Below are positions 24,110-36,170 of a DNA stretch of 64,000 bases, in pieces (the first letter of the stretch is position 1; the number at the start of each line of letters is the position of its first letter). Source of the stretch: Prosopocoilus inquinatus. Taxonomy: Eukaryota; Arthropoda; Insecta; Coleoptera; Lucanidae. The translations under genes and the position numbers were made by a program. The stretch is from positions 51,876,707-51,940,706 of the forward strand of contig CM069874.1 in assembly GCA_036172665.1 (NCBI GenBank), written 5' to 3'. Below the pieces are notes generated by a model, which was not told where the DNA came from, did not search any database, and was given only the letters and a program-made list of their open reading frames with translations.

Positions 24110-24190
24110 GCTCGTTTCTGTGAATAGATAAAACAGCGACATCCTACGATCGCTTTTGACATTGTTGCTACGGTAATGTAAAAAATACTG
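24110..24190 (+). repeat. Fragment of hammerhead family 1 flank
   Basis: GATAAAACAGCGACATCCTACGATCGCTTTTGAC corresponds to the segments preceding the ribozymes at 37.23 and 58.07 kb, but the ribozyme itself is missing here. Confidence 0.6.
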
Positions 24191-24242
24191 TGAACCATGT
24201 ACAGAGATGTCGAAAAGTTATTTTGTAGGTATATTTATTCAT

Positions 24243-24370
24243 AGCGTACACTCGTGTCGAAAAGTTTCAGGACGAAATGAAATACCACTGGCCGTACGAA
24301 CATCCGTGCTTTGCAATTATGAACCTTAACAACATTTAGCCGGCTGACCTGCTTTTATGGGTTACGGTTT
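24243..24370 (+). repeat. Dispersed repeat, copy 1
   Basis: Shares GTGCTTTGCAATTATGAACCTTA-like and GCCACTGGC-like blocks, in the same order and orientation, with 36043-36170. Nature unknown. Confidence 0.6.
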
Positions 24371-24542
24371 CCAGTAATAATAACAGGTATCGTTGGTCCT
24401 ATGACAATATACATACAATGGAATGATTATCTGTTTCGGTAGTATGTGTTCTGCGTTCCATTTCACAACGAAATTAAACAAAACTTTCCGACACAAGAAA
24501 TTGTTCAATACTAAAAGATAATTAGTTCGCAGCTTCTTATAC

Positions 24543-24752
24543 ACAGAGAAAAATCAATAGTAAAAAGTAACACAAATTGTAGTCAGAATAAAGACAGAAA
24601 CGAATTGTAACAAATATTAACACAGTTCTAGTAAATATTAGCACAATTGTAGTAAATAGTCCGACAATTGTGCGAATATTTGCTACAATTTGTTTCCGTC
24701 TTCATTCTAACTGCAATTTGTGTTACTTTTTACTAATGATTTTTCTTTGTGT
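24543..24752. repeat. Foldback MITE, about 78-bp arms
   Basis: The ends ACAGAGAAAAATCA and TGATTTTTCTTTGTGT, and blocks such as AAAAAGTAACACAAATTG, are inverted across a spacer of about 55 bp. Almost the whole 210 bp folds back. Confidence 0.8.
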
Positions 24753-25503
24753 ACCTACACACTAAATTGGAATAATACACGGTATTACCGGAAATTTTCC
24801 AGAATACCATTTTACAACTGTAATAGGATGTAGAGGTATAAAATCATTCATACGCAAGGATACTTAAACAGTTTGTATTTAAATTCCCGGTTTCATGAAC
24901 AGAAATTTGCATCACTTTTAAGAATATTCTTTATCATTCATTTTCATGAATTAATTAATATAACAGTAAGGTCCGATTTCATAATAGGACTTTAATTTTA
25001 AAGTTATTTTAATCTAAAAAAATACATTTATTTCCCCATTCTTAAATTGACTTAACGCTTCCTTAAAGTCTGATTATGAAAACGGCCATAAATCCAATTA
25101 AAAATTAATGTGTCATTAAAAATACTTTGTTACTCATTCGATTTATACGAAAAAATAGGATAATAAAATAATTTTGGTTTATTTAACTCGTTTTGTTTGA
25201 CTGTATAATAGTTTGATCTAAATTAGCATTGGAAATTTTTAATTGCAACACATGAAACATAAAAAGTATTTTCCTTTTCTGATCACTTCGTGTATTTATT
25301 ATTCAACAACAATAATACGTTCAAACTTAAATTTAAATTTAAATACATTCCGAACTTATGGCAGTTTAAAACATTTTGATTTATTATCTTTGAATTGTTA
25401 ACAATTTAAATATGAAAATCTAAATTGAATCATAAAAAAAACAGAATATAACACGGTTTCTCCATGTTTCAAGACCCCGCTTATCCGGTATACCACCGCA
25501 CAT
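24753..25503. other. Non-coding, no gene seen
   Basis: AT-rich sequence with no ORF or repeat pairing that I could support. Confidence 0.4.
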
Positions 25504-26978
25504 ACAGCGTGTCTCTAAACCTAATGTCTTTAATTGAAACCACAAATAGTGGTCAAGAAAAGAAGCAAAATTTGTTATACAACTATTGGTCAGATAGCAA
25601 TAATAACGCAGATAAAAATTATTTTACTTTTTCGTAGAAATTGTTTGAGGGTCGCTGAATGCAGATTAAATGTTCTGACGGAGCTTGGTTTTCAATTATT
25701 CTCCGACGTTCGAGGCCATAAGAAGTCATAAAAATGCAGACAATGACCTAATGCGCAGGTATTGTATTTAAGGCAGGTCAAGTATCGTGTCTTTTTGCTA
25801 ATTTTAAAAGCAGATAAATTTTGTATCCAGGTAAGTTCTTAATAGTTTAAAATATTATGTGCGTGTTGCATTAATTGATGATTAGTTTTGTGCTAATCCG
25901 TACTTTAACAGTTAAATTTAAAAAAAATCAATCTAAAGGCGATCGAAAAAGTGGAAATTCTTACATCAATCAATTAATTTGTAAATTGCCAATAATCAAC
26001 TTACAATGTTGATGATTACTAAAGTTTATTGTATTTGTACAGCAAAAATAAATTTGTTTCTTTATTATACTTCGAACAAACGAGGAAATAAACGTCTGCA
26101 CTATGCGAGAGCTTTTATGTCTTTATGGTCTAAGCCAACGCAGAATTTCAGGTTCAATATTATCAAGAAACATATGTTTTGTATTGGAATGTAAACAATT
26201 AATAAAATAGTTCGGTTGAGAGCTAGCGAAGTTATTCAATCACTTATTTTTAAACCCATAGATTATTGTTTGTATAGGCAATTTAATTTATTTAAATTTT
26301 TCTTCGTATCATACTACAATTCTTGCTTTTCGTTTTTACAATAGGAATAGTTTCTGCTCTTGCAATACTTATTCTGCAGCTATTAATGCGATAATTAAAA
26401 AATAATTTCACGCATTTTCAACGTAGTTACAAAACTAGCGTACGAAGAGTTTAATTACTTCAGCAAAAATCTAACGAAGATTAGGTACTCGTTTTGAATA
26501 TAAGTGTCATTGTCTATTTAAAAGAGGTGCGTAAACGAACGTTCTTATTTATTAATAAATGAAATTGGCGACCTGTTTATTAAATTTTGAAAAACGTTGT
26601 AGTTGATGGTTTTTTTTTGTCCTAAAAACCCGATCAACTACCACGTTTTTAAAAAAAAAAGTTCTTATTTATCGAATGTTGAAAATACAAATAAACATGC
26701 CGATGTCTGCAAATCGGATTCATATTCGTATACAATAAGACCTTGATCGAGTTCTTCTAAACATAAATAAAAAGTTTTGTTGCGGTTTATTGCTTTTATC
26801 AGAATTCATTGCTGAAACAAGTCGTAAACCAAGCAGAGGTTTCAAAACAAAGGGACTGCGCTCGCTTGTGATAGTCATCATTTTGGGCAAACAATTTCAA
26901 ATTTGGACAATTAATCTCTTATGTAACGAGGAACTTACAGTTTCATTTAAAGACAGAGCTTTTGAGACACTCTGTATT
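25504..26978 (+). mobile_element. Unidentified TIR element, copy 1
   Basis: The left end (CAGCGTGTCTCTAAACC) and right end (inverse of CAGAGTGTCTCAAAA) are terminal inverted repeats. A second copy lies inverted at 32814-34141 and matches through most of its length. It contains the hairpin 26587-26652 (a stem-loop absent from copy 2). ORFs at 25534-25731, 26006-26194 and 26790-27035 match nothing I know. Probably a non-autonomous DNA transposon. Confidence 0.75.
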
Positions 26979-27254
26979 ATGATAATACATTTTACATGCA
27001 TTGCACTGGATAACGGCTCGTGGGTCATCCAGTAAAAGTTTACATATGCAGCACTCACTTATATCATCTTCCCTCATTATTTAATCCCGAAATTATAAGG
27101 ATTACATTAAATAAAACATAAATACATTAAAATATTTTCAAAAGATAACAGCGCTCCGCCCGAATGTTTCTCAGTTAGTTCTTCATTGTTATTTTATCAC
27201 CTTATCTGTTACAATTGGGAAATGTATACGCGAATCACTGCTAACTTTTATTAA

Positions 27255-27415
27255 CAATAATTTACACTCAACGTTTCGTAATTGAAAAATAGCTTCGTCG
27301 GGAGTGAAAAGAAGTGAAACGTTGAGTGTTTTCCCTTCATAATTTTGTCCGTTTCAAGTTTAAAAAGAACTTTTTACTTACAATTTTCATCGGACAAGAA
27401 TCAACTTCATTAATA
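27255..27415. mobile_element. Penelope-like pLTR fragment related to the 40.1-kb copy
   Basis: 27316-27415 matches 40142-40238 (GAAACGTTGAGTG, then TTCATCGGACAAGAAT). Just before it, a degenerate hammerhead lies on the minus strand at 27266-27306, where CTGA is changed to CCGA. The two halves are inverted relative to each other, as at 39.1-40.2 kb. Confidence 0.7.
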
Positions 27416-28531
27416 GTTTATATATAAAACAGTCTGGTTATTCAACTAAAACTTTCACTTGCTTAGATTTCAATTAATTTATTTATTAAGAAAATTTCTT
27501 ATTTTTTTATTAGCATTTCGAATGGAATTTATTACACATTCCATTAATTAATTAAATACAAATACAATCAAATTTTCTCCAAAACCCTTTCTCACGAACA
27601 GACACAACAACATTACGAGCAGGTAATTACATAATTTTCATTTGTAACTGCTTAATTAGTCCTTTACTTCCAACGATTCATTATTGTCCTATTGAGAATT
27701 CCGGATAAGAAACGCAGAGGGGAGCGGCTTAAGGATTTCATAATCTCGTCTCGAATTTATTACACCTGGCGATGAATGCCGTACGGTTTTAATAAACTTA
27801 TTGAATTTACCTGCAATTCGAAATCCCAAAAGCGTCAGCATAAATTTTCTCTACGGAATCAGCTTAAGGTGCATTATCGGTCCTATCTTAATCCCGGATT
27901 TACCAGCTAAAGAAATCGTCCGATACAGCTATAACTGCTTCGTGGCAGACTTTCTCAAGAAGTTCTCTACTTGTCCTACTGTACCAAGAACAAACGGCCA
28001 ATTACGTCTGTGAGGGTACCTCGATTACCTTGTTGATGTCTTTACAAGAATTAAGAATGTTATTTCCTTACGTATCGGTAACTCTACGATATAATATTCG
28101 ATATGGGAATTTGGTCATCAATAACTTTTATAATTTTCGATGGTGGAATTATGTATCTACATACGTATGTCTTGTTAAGCTGAATTTATTTGAATTATTC
28201 ATGATAGAATGTGAACGATATATGAAATGCTTTAGGAGTTTTATACTCTGGAAGGAGGATTAGTTATCGACGTAACGTCCACGTTTTTTCTGATACCGAA
28301 AACTATTGTATTTCCACCAATGTTGGTTTCAGCTGGGCCCGTACTTAAACTCCTACTGAATTGTTATTTTCTTTTTAATTATTAAAAGTCTAACAACTGC
28401 AATAATATTTACATATTAATCAAAGTTTAAATTCTACATTTAATTTTACATTCTCTGGGTTTTTGTAATAATCTTGTAAACTGCATCAAGATTGATACCA
28501 GGTTTTTCTCTAATTTTGCGTGTTCTTTTTA
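27416..28531. other. Non-repeat stretch upstream of opa; no gene recognised
   Basis: 27660-28020 is somewhat GC-richer and shows no repeat structure. ORFs 27801-28013 and 28030-28263 have no recognisable motif. It could be conserved non-coding sequence, but that is only inferred from composition. Confidence 0.3.
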
Positions 28532-29820
28532 AAGGGTGAACTCAGCAAAATCCGGACACTTAAAAAGGCTATAAAACAGAAACCCATAATATTTTTTAAA
28601 ATAACAAGTATCTATTTTTAGACTACTCAACAGTACTAAAAAATATAATACATTAAATTATTCTGAATTTGTAGCATATGTTACTGAGCGAACTTTACGG
28701 CGCACCCGTCGCATAAGTTTTCGCACGGTGACTTGATCAACTTTTCGAGATGCCCAAAGCCACTTGTATCGGAACTGGTCGATGGTTGTGACCGTTGCGC
28801 CATTCTTCTTCAAGATAGTCTTCACAATAGACCAGAATTTTTCAATTAGAGTTCTGGGCTATTGGGTGCGTTAAATTCTCTAGGAGCATAATCCACTTCA
28901 TTATCAAGATACCATTGGATTGTTTCATTTGAGTAATGACATGTTGCCAGATCTGGCCAAAATAATGGTTTACTGTCATGTTTATTAAGGAATGGCAACA
29001 GGCGTTTTTGGAGACATTCTTTGCGATACATCTCCGAGTTTATGGTTCCAGAGGTAATGAAGGGAGTGGTTTTCAAGCGACAGGTGCAGATGGCCTGCCA
29101 AACAAGAAATTTTTGTGGAAATTTGCCTTTCTTTTACGCTTACAAGCTTCAGGAGCGTCCTTGCGACTCCGGGCTGTATAAAAAACCTGACCAGCGATAT
29201 AATTAAAGTTTTTGAAACAGTACCTTTCATCGTCCACAACAATGCATTTGCATGTCGTTAATTTGTTTTCATAAAGCTTTCTACAGCGGGATTTTGCATT
29301 TAAATTTCGTTTTGCATCTCTGTCGGGCACTGGCAGGGCTTTAAAACTTTTTATTCCAGTTCTGGCTTTAACTTTCTGTACATATGTCTGGGATTTTTTT
29401 TACCTTGACCGCAACTTCACGGGATGACCATTGGATTCTTTGTATATGCTTGAAGAACCTTTTTGGCCAAGTTATGTTCAGTTTGACCATGTTCACCCCC
29501 ACTTCCGGACTTTCTTTCAATAGTCGGACGTTCTTTGAGGCGTTTGATGACATCTGCAACCGTAGATTTGGGAACTTTTAAAGTTTTAGCGATCTGACGA
29601 ACACTAGCGTTTTTATTTTGCAGATGTTCGTGCAGAATCAGTTTCCTTCTTTCCAATTCCAACGAAACCATTTTGACAACTAATGACACGGTGACAATGG
29701 TACTGATAGATTTTGTTTTTGTTTTTTCTGGCTACTTTGATGCCAAATGATAGCTACCTGTATGCAAGGATTGCTAAGATATGCACAGTCAAGTATCCGA
29801 ATTTTGCCGAGTTCACCCTT
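28532..29820 (-). mobile_element. Tc1-like transposon with TA target duplication
   Basis: TIRs 28532-28560 and about 29792-29820 are reverse complements (AAGGGTGAACTC core). They are flanked by TA at 28530-28531 and 29821-29822. At 1289 bp it is complete end to end, but its transposase is broken. Confidence 0.9.
28560..29689 (-). pseudogene. Broken Tc1-like (DDE) transposase
   Basis: Reading from 29689: an N-terminal helix-turn-helix (VRQIAKTLKVPKSTVADVIKRL), then after frameshifts RTGIKSFKALPVPDRDAKRN, the first Asp in CIVVDDERYCF, the second in FWPDLATCHYS, and NAPNSPEL. Just after SPEL the frame breaks; the next frame gives IEKFWSIVK, whose Glu would be the third catalytic residue. By my count the spacing is close to DD37E. 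The C-terminus continues (KNGATVTTIDQFR, WASRKV) nearly to the left TIR. At least three frame breaks. Confidence 0.85.
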
Positions 29821-30186
29821 TATGTATGTACTCTTTGTCGGATAATTGCATAAATTTACCTTTTCGGAGAAATGGAAGTGAAAGTTACTTCATATGACAT
29901 CTGTACTATCCAGTATTTCTTTTTCAATTGTCAATATACATTTTTATGGTAAAATTTATTTCATGTATTCAATCCTCACTCAAAGGTATTGATCTACCCC
30001 TAGAACATTTAAATATTTTTGTTTGGACAACCAGAATATTTTTCGTATTTCTTTAAATCGTTGTGTTTATGTAAGATCACCAAAGAAACTTACTGCTTAA
30101 CAGAAAAATACCTGGCGTCCAAAAAAATAAACAGATTATAAAATCCGCACCCACTCTTCGATTAGTTGCCTTATGGGGGCATGCAT
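29821..30186. other. Non-coding, no gene seen
   Basis: AT-rich spacer between the Tc1-like element and the MULE. TGGCGTCCAAAAAAATAAAC at 30113-30132 resembles the end of MITE copy B. Confidence 0.4.
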
Positions 30187-30194
30187 GGTGAAAG

Positions 30195-31981
30195 CGGAAC
30201 ACACTACTTGGCTCCCGCGGTCAGTTTTGAAAAAAAGGTGGTAGATGAGTTGGCTCCCGTACCTTACACTAATTGGCTCCCTTTTCGTATAACAATTGGC
30301 TCCGACGTATTTATAAGATTAAGGAAGGAAAGGAAATAGAAAATTTAGTATAAAATAAATTTATTTATTTGTAATGTAGGTGTCTAAATTATTTCTGTTG
30401 AGGTTTGTATCTTTGAGACATACATTTCACAAACTCAAAATTTGAAATTATGTTTTGCTTTAACAGTTTTATTTTGGCATCAATGAAATGTTTTTTTGAA
30501 ATAATTTTTTCCTGTATTCTTTCTTTTGAATAGATGAACTGTTGATTTTAATGTACGTGTCTATCTCAACATTTTTTTATAATTTCGATAAACTGGTATA
30601 TGTTAGGGTGTGCCATATAAAACAAAGAATTAAATTAAGAGCGAAACGATTGACATGCGTTGGTAGTACGCTCTAGCGAGGAACTACATTCAGCCCATAT
30701 AGATGGTGGAAATTGTGCTTCCTCTGATATACAAGTGTCCATCAAATAATCAGCAAAATCCTTATTTTCTTGTTGTCAGGTTGAATTTCAGCAAGGTCTA
30801 ATGCGAAACAATCTTCCACATCGGCTGGTTCCAAAATGGGAGGCCAAAAATGTACTGCAGATATTTACCAGTGTCCGAGTCTTTTGCGTAGTTTGGGCCT
30901 AAGCTCAATTCTTGTATTTTTCGCCACCTATAATTGTAGAAAACATGGATTAAATTGTTTTATTTCTTTTTAAAAATTCTCAAATTACCATGAATGGCCA
31001 AGGTGAAATCTGCATCCTTTTACTTCAGCAGATGGTAAAACACTAGCGACAGCCTTATGGATGTTGACTTCAAAATCGCCGTAGACAGTTACAGGATCAA
31101 AACGCAAATTTAACATTTCGCACTCGTTTTCAGAAAGTCGAAGACTGCTACGTAAGATTGAATTTGCTTATTCGGTAACAAAAAAAGGAGATGTAGTGTT
31201 CATTTTCCAGGCCATGGACAGTAAAAAGTTGATAAACAGTTTTGCTGCACGTTTAAATGTTCCATCAACGTAGATAGTTGACACCTTACTTAAAAATTTT
31301 AAGTTGCTTTCGTACGGAAAAGCCATAAAATTATTATCTACATCATTTTTACCAAGAAATATTTCTCTCTTATTTGTTATAATATCGATGCAATTTATGT
31401 ATCGGTAGCAACTTTTCTCTAACCGAATAGCTTAATTTGTGTCTGTTTAAAGATTTGCAGACACAGAATCATGGTTATGTACTTCGTTGTGTTCCATTAT
31501 ATTGTCATTTGAACCGGGAGGAATGACTTACGCCCACGTTTTGCACATTGCCATCTTTGCATATTCTCACATAATATCTTCTGGAAATTATATTACAGGT
31601 TTCCCTTTTTCACTCAACATTTCTTCGACAAGTTCCATTGTGAATGTCCAAATAAACTAATTATCATTGTGTTTATTTTCAAGTTATATTACCGAAAATT
31701 TCCTACCCCTAAATTTTGGGCCAATCAAATTCTCAAATTAAACTCTCTTTCTTGGACATTGAATTAAGGTGGAAAAGCTTATTTGCGGTGCTATTTTGAT
31801 TACTCCTTCTTACTGAGAGAATTATAATAATAAAAACTTTGGAAGATTTTAAAATGTAAATACTGGGAACTAGCACAAATCTTCGGAGCCAATTAGCACA
31901 CGTCTTCAGAGCCAACTTACCTGTAACCTTTTTCTATGGGAAGATTAAAAATTGACTACCGGAGCCAACTAGTATGTAGCC
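30195..31981 (-). mobile_element. Mutator-like element (MULE) with subterminal repeats
   Basis: An 8-bp direct repeat GGTGAAAG flanks it (30187-30194, 31982-31989). The ends are inverted (ACTACTTGGCTCC on the left, GGAGCCAACTAGT on the right). TTGGCTCC recurs four times at the left end, and GGAGCCAA (or close) three times at the right end. Such subterminal repeats are typical transposase-binding arrays. The decayed transposase is on the minus strand. Confidence 0.88.
30620..31638 (-). pseudogene. Decayed MULE transposase
   Basis: No long ORF remains, but the three minus-strand frames together read: an N-terminus with HNHDS (like the end of a FLYWCH-type finger), PYESNLKFLSKVSTIYVDGTFKRAA with the DGTF of the MULE catalytic core, then YGDFEVNIHKAVAS, followed by KGCRFHLGHSW, and finally CSSSLERTTNACESFRS near the C-terminus. 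These blocks are ordered as in insect MULE transposases, where the acidic residues form the DDE site. Many stops and frameshifts. Confidence 0.8.
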
Positions 31982-31989
31982 GGTGAAAG

Positions 31990-32813
31990 GTATTAAATGC
32001 CGAAACATTGTTATCGGATCAATTAGAAATCTTATTCCTGATCCCAAGTCACTTATTTATTTATTTTTTTTTTTTTGTAACAATCTTTCATTTTCATCGG
32101 ACGATCACATCGAGAAGTGGAAGACCACCTTCTCCACATTAAAGGTGTGAAGATCTTCATACCTTCATACCTTGTGTCGCTGAAGATTTGTTAAATATTA
32201 AATTAATTAAATTAAATATAATATCACCGTGTATTTCCACGATATTAGATACAATTAAATCGGTGAGAATCAAAAGAAACTAACTATAAAATTTAAAAAC
32301 AAAATTACATTTCTTTGCAGTAGTCTGCTGAAAGTAATTTTCGTCGTCTGATAATGAAAATAATACCTTAAATTGTGCGTTTAGGTCAGAATGTCATCTG
32401 AAACAAAACGGTTTCGTGGAGAAAGGCACTAAGCGACTGAAAACATTTTGGTTTCCTGGATTTAGTGCCTTTTAATTTTCACCGATTCAATTTTAAAGAT
32501 TTCGTTCGAGTTGTAAATATGTATACGCTTCAAGATTATGTCTTTATTCAATCTGGACTTTCCTCCAGAATGTTTAACATTTTACAGTTTCATAACTACT
32601 TTCTAATAGTTTTAAATAAAAAAAATTACTTCTAAAGTTTATATCTTAATGGTATGTTTGAAAAATAATAACAAAAACGAAGAGACGCAAAGTAATAATA
32701 TAATTAAGGGACCATCAAACTTCAAGGATTGCTCAGTTTGTTCGCAGAAAAAAATCGTGCTCACTATTTTACTCCGCTCGTAGGAAAAGATGGCTCTAAA
32801 CAAAGCACCCAAT
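31990..32813. other. Non-coding, no gene seen
   Basis: AT-rich. 32420-32475 contains a small inverted repeat (GGCACTAA and TTAGTGCC). No ORF of interest. Confidence 0.4.
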
Positions 32814-34141
32814 ACAGGGTGTCTCAAAACCTCTAACTTTAAATGAAACTGTAAGTTCCACGTTACATAAGAGATTAATTCTCCAAATCTGAAATTTTTT
32901 GCCCAAAACTGAAAAACTGACCTATCACAAGCGAGCGCAGTCCCTTTGTTTTGAAACCTCTGCTTGATTTACGACTTGTTTCAGCAATTTATTCCGATAA
33001 GCATGAGCAATAAACCGCATAAAACTTTTTATTTACCTTTCGAAGAACTCGGTCAAGGTCCTATTGTATACGAATATGAATTCGACTTGCGGACGTCGGC
33101 ATGTTTATTTGTATTTTCAACATGCGATAAATAAGAACGTTTGTTTACGCACCTCTTTGTAATAGACAAAAACAATTATGTTAAAAACGAATACCTAATC
33201 TTCGTACTCTAGTTCTGTAACTGCGTTAAAAATGCGTGAAATTATTTTTTAATAATCACACTAATAGCTGCAGAATAAGTATTGCAGGAGCAGAAACTAT
33301 TCCTATTGTAAAAACGGAAAGGAAGAATTGGAGTATGATACGATGAATAATTTCAATAAATTATATTGCCTGTACATACAATAATCTATGGGTTCAAAAT
33401 AAGTGATTGAATAACTTCGCTAGCTCTCAATCGAACTATTTTATTAATTGTTTATACTCTAACACCAAACACAAGTTTTTATAAGGATAATATTTAACCT
33501 GAATTTCTGCGTCGGGTTAAACCATAAAGACACAAAAGCTATCGCCTAGTGCAGACGTTTATTTCTTTGTTTATTCGAAGTTTTAATAAAGAAACAAATT
33601 TATTTTTACTGTACAAATACAATAACTTTAGTAATCTACAGTATAAATTGGCAATTTACAAATTAAAACGATGTAAGAATTTCCTCTTTTTCGATCGCCT
33701 TTAGATTGAATTTTTTTAATTTAACGGTTGAAATACGGATTAGCACAAAACTAATAATCAATTAATGCAAGACGAACAGAATATTTTAAACTATTAAGAA
33801 CTTTAGTTACGAAATTTATCTGCTTTTAAAATTAACAAAAAAAACACGATTCTTGACCTGCCTTAAGTACAATATATGTGTATTGGGTCATGGTCTGCGT
33901 TTTTATGACTTTTATGGCCTTAAACGTCGGAGAATAGTTGAAAACCAAGCTTCGCCGGAACATTTAAGCTGCATTCAGCGACCCTCAAACAATTTCTATG
34001 AAAAAGTAATAATAATAATTATTATTATTATCTGCGTTATTATTGCTATCTGACCAATGGTTTTGTATAACAAATTTTGCTTCTTCTCTTGACTACTATT
34101 TGTGGTTTCAATTAAAGACATAGGTTTAAAGACACGCTGCA
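32814..34141 (-). mobile_element. Unidentified TIR element, copy 2 (inverted)
   Basis: Reverse complement of 25504-26978 over most of its length, with matching ends (ACAGGGTGTCTCAAAACC left, AGACACGCTG right). About 150 bp shorter than copy 1, partly because the stem-loop near 26.6 kb and its flank are missing. No transposase recognised; a TTATTA-type microsatellite at 34007-34032. Confidence 0.75.
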
Positions 34142-35037
34142 TATAATTTCTTTAAATTTGTTTTTAATTTGGCCAAACCTGATTTTTATAATTATTTATA
34201 CTAGATCTTGAATGTTCTTGTTTTTATTTTAAATTGAAAATTAAATACAGATTAAACTGTAAATTCTTTTGTTTGAACTAGTGTATGAAATCTCTCTTAT
34301 AAATCAAGTTTCCTCTGGTATTAATTCTCAATCTTAAATTACAGTTTGACATTTCTGTAAGCTTTCTAGCAGAAGGTTTTAAGGGCGCGGGAGGTGCACT
34401 TAAGGTGCGCGCGAACTACGTCACTGGATTCTATAAAAATAACACAAAAATTATTACTTAACACTTTTCTCCAACCGGGTTATCTTCGTAGATTGAAATT
34501 AATCTAATTTCACTTCATGTTTGAAATAAATTAACAGTCTCATTTGAGTTGATTTGTGGATGAATTTCTAAAAATAGATTTGAGATACCTATAATCGATT
34601 TTATTTATTTACTGGTTATTTGGTATTCAATACACTGGAAGAAATAACACAGTTATTGACGTTATGAATTATGTTAATTGTTGTAATAAATCAGATATTG
34701 TTAATCAATCAACAGTTTCGTCGAAATCAAAGAATTGTTGGTATAAACAGGATTTATTGGATAAGAGATTATTCATACAATGAGAGAAATAACTAAGTTG
34801 TTTGACAACATGAATGATATTAATAATTACTATAAATAATTTTTGTTGGTAAATTAGCATTTTGGTGTTTTGATGAAACTTATATTGACAAACATTTTTA
34901 ATTAATTCAATAAACTATGTGTGTCAACTAATAACTCAAAATAGATAGATTAATGTAACTTATTTCATTCGGACAACAAAACTGATAATTGGAACAATTT
35001 TAATGATTATGCTAGTTTGAAATTTGGTATGTCATTT
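34142..35037. repeat. Non-coding with a diverged tandem duplication
   Basis: 34635-34800 and 34785-34930 look like an old tandem duplication (GAAATAAC...GTT(A/G)TTGAC...ATGAAT blocks). A GC-richer spot lies at 34383-34425. No gene. Confidence 0.4.
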
Positions 35038-35957
35038 AGAGTCAATAAGACCTACTTTACCAATTTCTCTCAACTGTTTATCTGCTCTTGTTTCTGAGAT
35101 CCAATGCCTACTTGATTTCTTTTTTAAATGACAACCTGCTAATTTCTTTCCTGTACTTAATAGCTCCTTTAATTCTCTAAACGACCACATAAAAATATTT
35201 ATCTATTACACAAGAAAATTTTTGAGAAAATAACGTTTGATGAGTTAAGAAAAATGGTCTAATATTTGATATTCGACAAAAATATTAGTTTTAGCAAAAA
35301 GAACTAGAAAGCCACAAGATTATGAGTTGCTTTTAAGATATGTGTAAGTGTATGATTCAGAGTCAATTGGACCTACATTACAAATTTATTTCAATTGTTT
35401 ATCTGCTCTTGTCTCTGAAATACAACGCCTACTTGATTTTTTTTTAATGACTACCTGCTGATTTTTTTCCTTTATTTAATAGCTAGTTTAATTCTTTAAA
35501 CGATCACATTAAAATATTTATTACATAAGAAAATTTTCGAAAAAAAAGCGTTTGAATGAAAAGTTAGGAAAAATGGTTTATTGTTTGATACTCGACAAAA
35601 ATTCTAGTTTTAACAAAAAAAACTGGAAGACCACAAGATTATGGGCTGTTTTTAAAACAGCGCTAAAGAAAATTTTAATAAAAATTGCCTTAAAAACATG
35701 AAAACAAATACCAAATATCAGCGTAAACCATTTTTTCTAACTTTTTCATTCAATCATTATTTTCTCGAAAATTTTCTTATGCAATAGATAAATATTTTTA
35801 TGTGGTCTTTTGAAGAATTAAACGAACTATTAAATAGAAGAAAAAAATCAACAGGTTGTTATTTAAAAAAATCAAGTAGACATTGGATCTCAGAAACAAG
35901 AGCAGATAAACAATTGAAACAAATTGGTAATGTAGGTCCTATTAACTCTGAATCACA
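35038..35957. repeat. Three copies of an about 310-bp unit (two direct, one inverted)
   Basis: 35038-35345 and about 35355-35655 are direct copies; about 35690-35957 is the inverse. On the coding-like strand (minus for the first two, plus for the third), each contains a related short frame starting MWSF. Copy 1 and copy 3 share SSRHWISETRADKQL, while copy 2 has several stops. The conserved frame hints that the unit came from a gene or transposon, but I do not recognise the protein. Confidence 0.7.
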
Positions 35958-36096
35958 CAGCAAATTTCAAATAATTACGTCAAACAGTTTTAGGAATATT
36001 AAGCCGGTTCCATACTTTTGCCCTTCCCTGTATATTGGTAATACGTACACTTCTGCTATAAAGTTTTCGGAGTACGAGACATGCCACTGGCAGTAA
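35800..36096 (+). CDS. Hypothetical short ORF in the third repeat copy
   Basis: 98 codons. The first about 55 residues are shared with the minus-strand frame in the first copy (35038-35200), and the rest runs into unrelated flank. No domain, signal peptide or membrane segment seen. Most likely a repeat-derived fragment rather than a working gene. Confidence 0.2.
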   Translation: MWSFEELNELLNRRKKSTGCYLKKSSRHWISETRADKQLKQIGNVGPINSESHSKFQIITSNSFRNIKPVPYFCPSLYIGNTYTSAIKFSEYETCHWQ

Positions 36097-36170
36097 GAAA
36101 TTTTATGCTTTGCAATTATGAACCTTATAGCATTTACAACCGTACCTGCTACCCCGATAATAAAACCGGT
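36043..36170 (+). repeat. Dispersed repeat, copy 2
   Basis: Direct counterpart of 24243-24370, including TTTGCAATTATGAACCTTA. Confidence 0.6.

Noticed and set aside
27801..28263. Two adjacent plus-strand ORFs as a host gene
   Set aside because: Unrelated frames without domains, near-random composition and no splice structure.
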